NCBI GenBank assembly: GCA_900553135.1
Contig: USCO01000042.1
Location: 1 to 15,846, forward strand
Length of the DNA stretch: 15,846 nt
Source of the DNA: an uncultured Eubacteriales bacterium
Lineage (GTDB): Bacteria; Bacillota; Clostridia; Oscillospirales; Oscillospiraceae
Reading direction: 5' to 3'
How positions within the stretch are numbered: position 1 is the first letter of the stretch; each line of letters starts with the position of its first letter. The translations under genes were made by a program, and so were the position numbers. Below are positions 14,148-15,846 of the stretch, one piece after another. Below the pieces are notes generated by a model. The model did no database searches. It saw only the letters and a list, made by a program, of their open reading frames with translations, and had not been told where the DNA came from.

Positions 14148-15653
14148 ATGGCAGATGCGAAAGACGATATTGTCCTGTCAATCCGAGGTATGAGCAAGTC
14201 TTTCGGTCGAAACCGGGTCCTTGACCACATCAACCTGGACGTCAAACGTGGAACCGTCATGGGTCTGATGGGCGAGAACGGCGCCGGTAAATCGACAATG
14301 ATGAAATGCCTGTTCGGCACCTATCAGAAGGACGAGGGAAAAATTTTCTTAAACGGCAAGGAAATCAGCTTTTCCGGCCCCAAGGATGCTCTGGAAAACG
14401 GGATCGCCATGGTCCACCAGGAGCTCAACCAGTGCCTGGAGCGGAACGTCATTGACAACCTGTTCCTGGGCCGCTACCCCACCAACTCCGGTGTGGTAGA
14501 CGAAAGCAGAATGAAGAAGAAAGCTTCCGAGCTGTTCCGTAAGCTGGGCATGACCGTCAACCTGACGCAGCCCATGCGGAACATGTCTGTTTCTCAGCGG
14601 CAGATGTGTGAGATCGCCAAGGCTATCTCCTATAACTCCCAGGTCATCGTTCTGGACGAGCCCACCTCCTCCCTGACCGTGCAGGAGGTCGACAAGCTCT
14701 TCGAGATGATGCGGATGCTGAAGGAGCAGGGGATCGCACTCATCTATATCTCCCACAAGATGGATGAGATCTTTGAGATCTGTGACGAGATCTCCGTGCT
14801 CCGGGACGGCAACCTGGTCATGACCAAGCCCTCCAAGGAGACCAACATGAACGAGCTGATCTCCGCCATGGTGGGCCGCTCTCTGGAAAGCCGCTTCCCC
14901 CCCGTGGACAACACTCCGGGCGACACCATTTTGTCCGTGCAGCACTTGTCCACCAAGTATGCCCCCCACTTGCAGGACATCACCTTTGATGTAAGAGAAG
15001 GCGAGATCTTCGGCCTGTACGGCCTGGTGGGCGCCGGCCGTACTGAGCTGCTGGAGACCATCTTCGGCGTTCGTACCCGTGCAGCAGGCCGTGTGTACTT
15101 CAAAAACCGGCTGATGAACTTCAGCTCGGCCAAGGAGGCCATTGAACATGGCTTTGCCATGATCACCGAGGAACGAAAAGCCAACGGCTTGTTCCTGAAG
15201 TGTGACCTCACCTTCAACACCACCATTGCAAACCTGAATCAGTACAAGGCGGGCCTGGCCCTGTCCCATCCCAAGATGCTTAAAGCCACCAACAAGGAGA
15301 TCAAGGTCATGCACACCAAGTGTATGGGCCCCGAGGATATGATCTCCAGCCTTTCCGGCGGTAACCAGCAGAAGGTCATCTTCGGCAAGTGGCTGGAGCG
15401 TGAACCCCAGATCTTCATGATGGACGAGCCCACCCGCGGCATCGACGTGGGCGCCAAGTACGAGATCTATGAGCTGATCATTCAGATGGCCAAGCAGGGC
15501 AAGACCATTATCGTGGTCTCTTCGGAGATGCCCGAGATCCTTGGCATCACCAACCGCATCGGAGTCATGTCCAACGGACACCTTTCCGGCATCGTAAACA
15601 CCAAGGAGACCGATCAGGAAGAGCTTTTGCGGCTCAGTGCAAAATACCTATAA
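14148..15653 (+). CDS. mglA: Galactose/methyl-galactoside ABC importer ATPase
   Basis: This 501-residue tandem ABC ATPase powers sugar import at the inner face of the membrane. The ATG at 14148 follows AGGAG by 8 nt. The first cassette has Walker A G-E-N-G-A-G-K-S-T (42-50), Q-loop Q91, a degenerate signature M-S-V-S-Q-R-Q (146-152), Walker B V-I-V-L-D-E-P (166-172, catalytic E171) and H203. The second has a degenerate Walker A G-L-V-G-A-G-R-T-E (292-300), a canonical signature L-S-G-G-N-Q-Q-K-V (402-410), Walker B M-M-D-E-P (424-428) and serine in place of the switch histidine (S-S-E, near 458-460). This split, with one good site built from the first Walker A and second signature, is the RbsA/MglA/XylG pattern. 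Length is normal for the group. Its neighbours, mglB and mglC, support galactose over ribose or xylose. Confidence 0.94.
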   Translation: MADAKDDIVLSIRGMSKSFGRNRVLDHINLDVKRGTVMGLMGENGAGKSTMMKCLFGTYQKDEGKIFLNGKEISFSGPKDALENGIAMVHQELNQCLERNVIDNLFLGRYPTNSGVVDESRMKKKASELFRKLGMTVNLTQPMRNMSVSQRQMCEIAKAISYNSQVIVLDEPTSSLTVQEVDKLFEMMRMLKEQGIALIYISHKMDEIFEICDEISVLRDGNLVMTKPSKETNMNELISAMVGRSLESRFPPVDNTPGDTILSVQHLSTKYAPHLQDITFDVREGEIFGLYGLVGAGRTELLETIFGVRTRAAGRVYFKNRLMNFSSAKEAIEHGFAMITEERKANGLFLKCDLTFNTTIANLNQYKAGLALSHPKMLKATNKEIKVMHTKCMGPEDMISSLSGGNQQKVIFGKWLEREPQIFMMDEPTRGIDVGAKYEIYELIIQMAKQGKTIIVVSSEMPEILGITNRIGVMSNGHLSGIVNTKETDQEELLRLSAKYL

Positions 15654-15668
15654 CGGGAGATATTGCAT

Positions 15669-15846
15669 ATGGCAACAGTGAAAACAAATATTCTTACGGC
15701 GGAGCAGGAACTTCAGCTGCGCCAGCCCATCGACGATTATGTCGGTGGTATCCAAGCGAAAATTGACGATCTGCGCAAGGACGGCACCGATCAGGTCATC
15801 GACCTGCAGAACAGCCTGGACAACCTGAAGCGGGACCGCATCTACA
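15669..15846 (+). CDS. mglC: MglC-like ABC permease, 5' part only, with hydrophilic N-terminal extension
   Basis: The gene starts at ATG 15669, 8 nt after GGGAGA and 15 bases after the mglA stop, and runs off the window after 59 codons. The visible part is entirely hydrophilic: A-E-Q-E-L-Q-L-R-Q-P-I-D-D-Y-V-G-G-I-Q-A, then an alternating charged helix with heptad-like leucines and isoleucines (I-D-D-L-R-K-D-G-T-D-Q-V-I-D-L-Q-N). No transmembrane segment is reached. E. coli MglC enters its first membrane helix much earlier. The call therefore rests mainly on position after mglB-mglA, plus my recollection that clostridial MglC proteins can carry such cytoplasmic extensions. Confidence 0.72.
   Translation, partial: MATVKTNILTAEQELQLRQPIDDYVGGIQAKIDDLRKDGTDQVIDLQNSLDNLKRDRIY

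Overview
The window looks like chromosomal DNA from a GC-rich, low-G+C-phylum (Firmicutes) anaerobe, most plausibly an Oscillospiraceae-type gut clostridium. This placement is an inference from several things seen here: strong AGGAGG-type ribosome binding sites, sigma-A-like promoters with 17-nt spacers, a YesM/YesN-type two-component pair, lipoprotein-anchored binding proteins, and a GC-rich coding sequence with AT-rich gaps. There is no mobile element, CRISPR array, tRNA or rRNA.

Left part (1-1829): the 3' end of a TspO/MBR membrane protein converges on a small unrecognised cytoplasmic protein, with a 14-bp hairpin between them. Upstream of the small gene lie a TetR-family regulator and a perfect 14-bp palindrome that could be an operator.

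Centre (1829-8350): sbcD-sbcC, a DNA end-processing nuclease operon on the minus strand, overlaps by ATGA. It is divergent from a SpoU/TrmH-family RNA methyltransferase, and each side has its own recognisable promoter. Next is an unrecognised multi-pass membrane protein with its own strong extended -10 promoter and a strong intrinsic terminator.

Right part (8396-15846): a sugar-sensing and transport locus. The first operon (promoter at 8396-8424) encodes a YesN-type AraC response regulator, a YesM-type Cache/HAMP histidine kinase and a sugar-binding lipoprotein. All three overlap, and this operon has no transporter of its own, which is the layout of a three-component sugar sensor. A second promoter (12572-12600) then drives mglB-mglA-mglC, a galactose/methyl-galactoside ABC importer; mglC runs off the window.

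The most notable observation is that the MglB-like protein appears circularly permuted. The mature protein starts at the strand that is normally about residue 87 of E. coli MglB and runs to the usual C-terminus. After a linker it then carries the segment that is normally the N-terminus (about residues 3-82). Nearly all galactose-contact residues are kept in the permuted order. The mglB-mglA gap also holds a compact multi-hairpin element, probably involved in mRNA processing, stability or attenuation.
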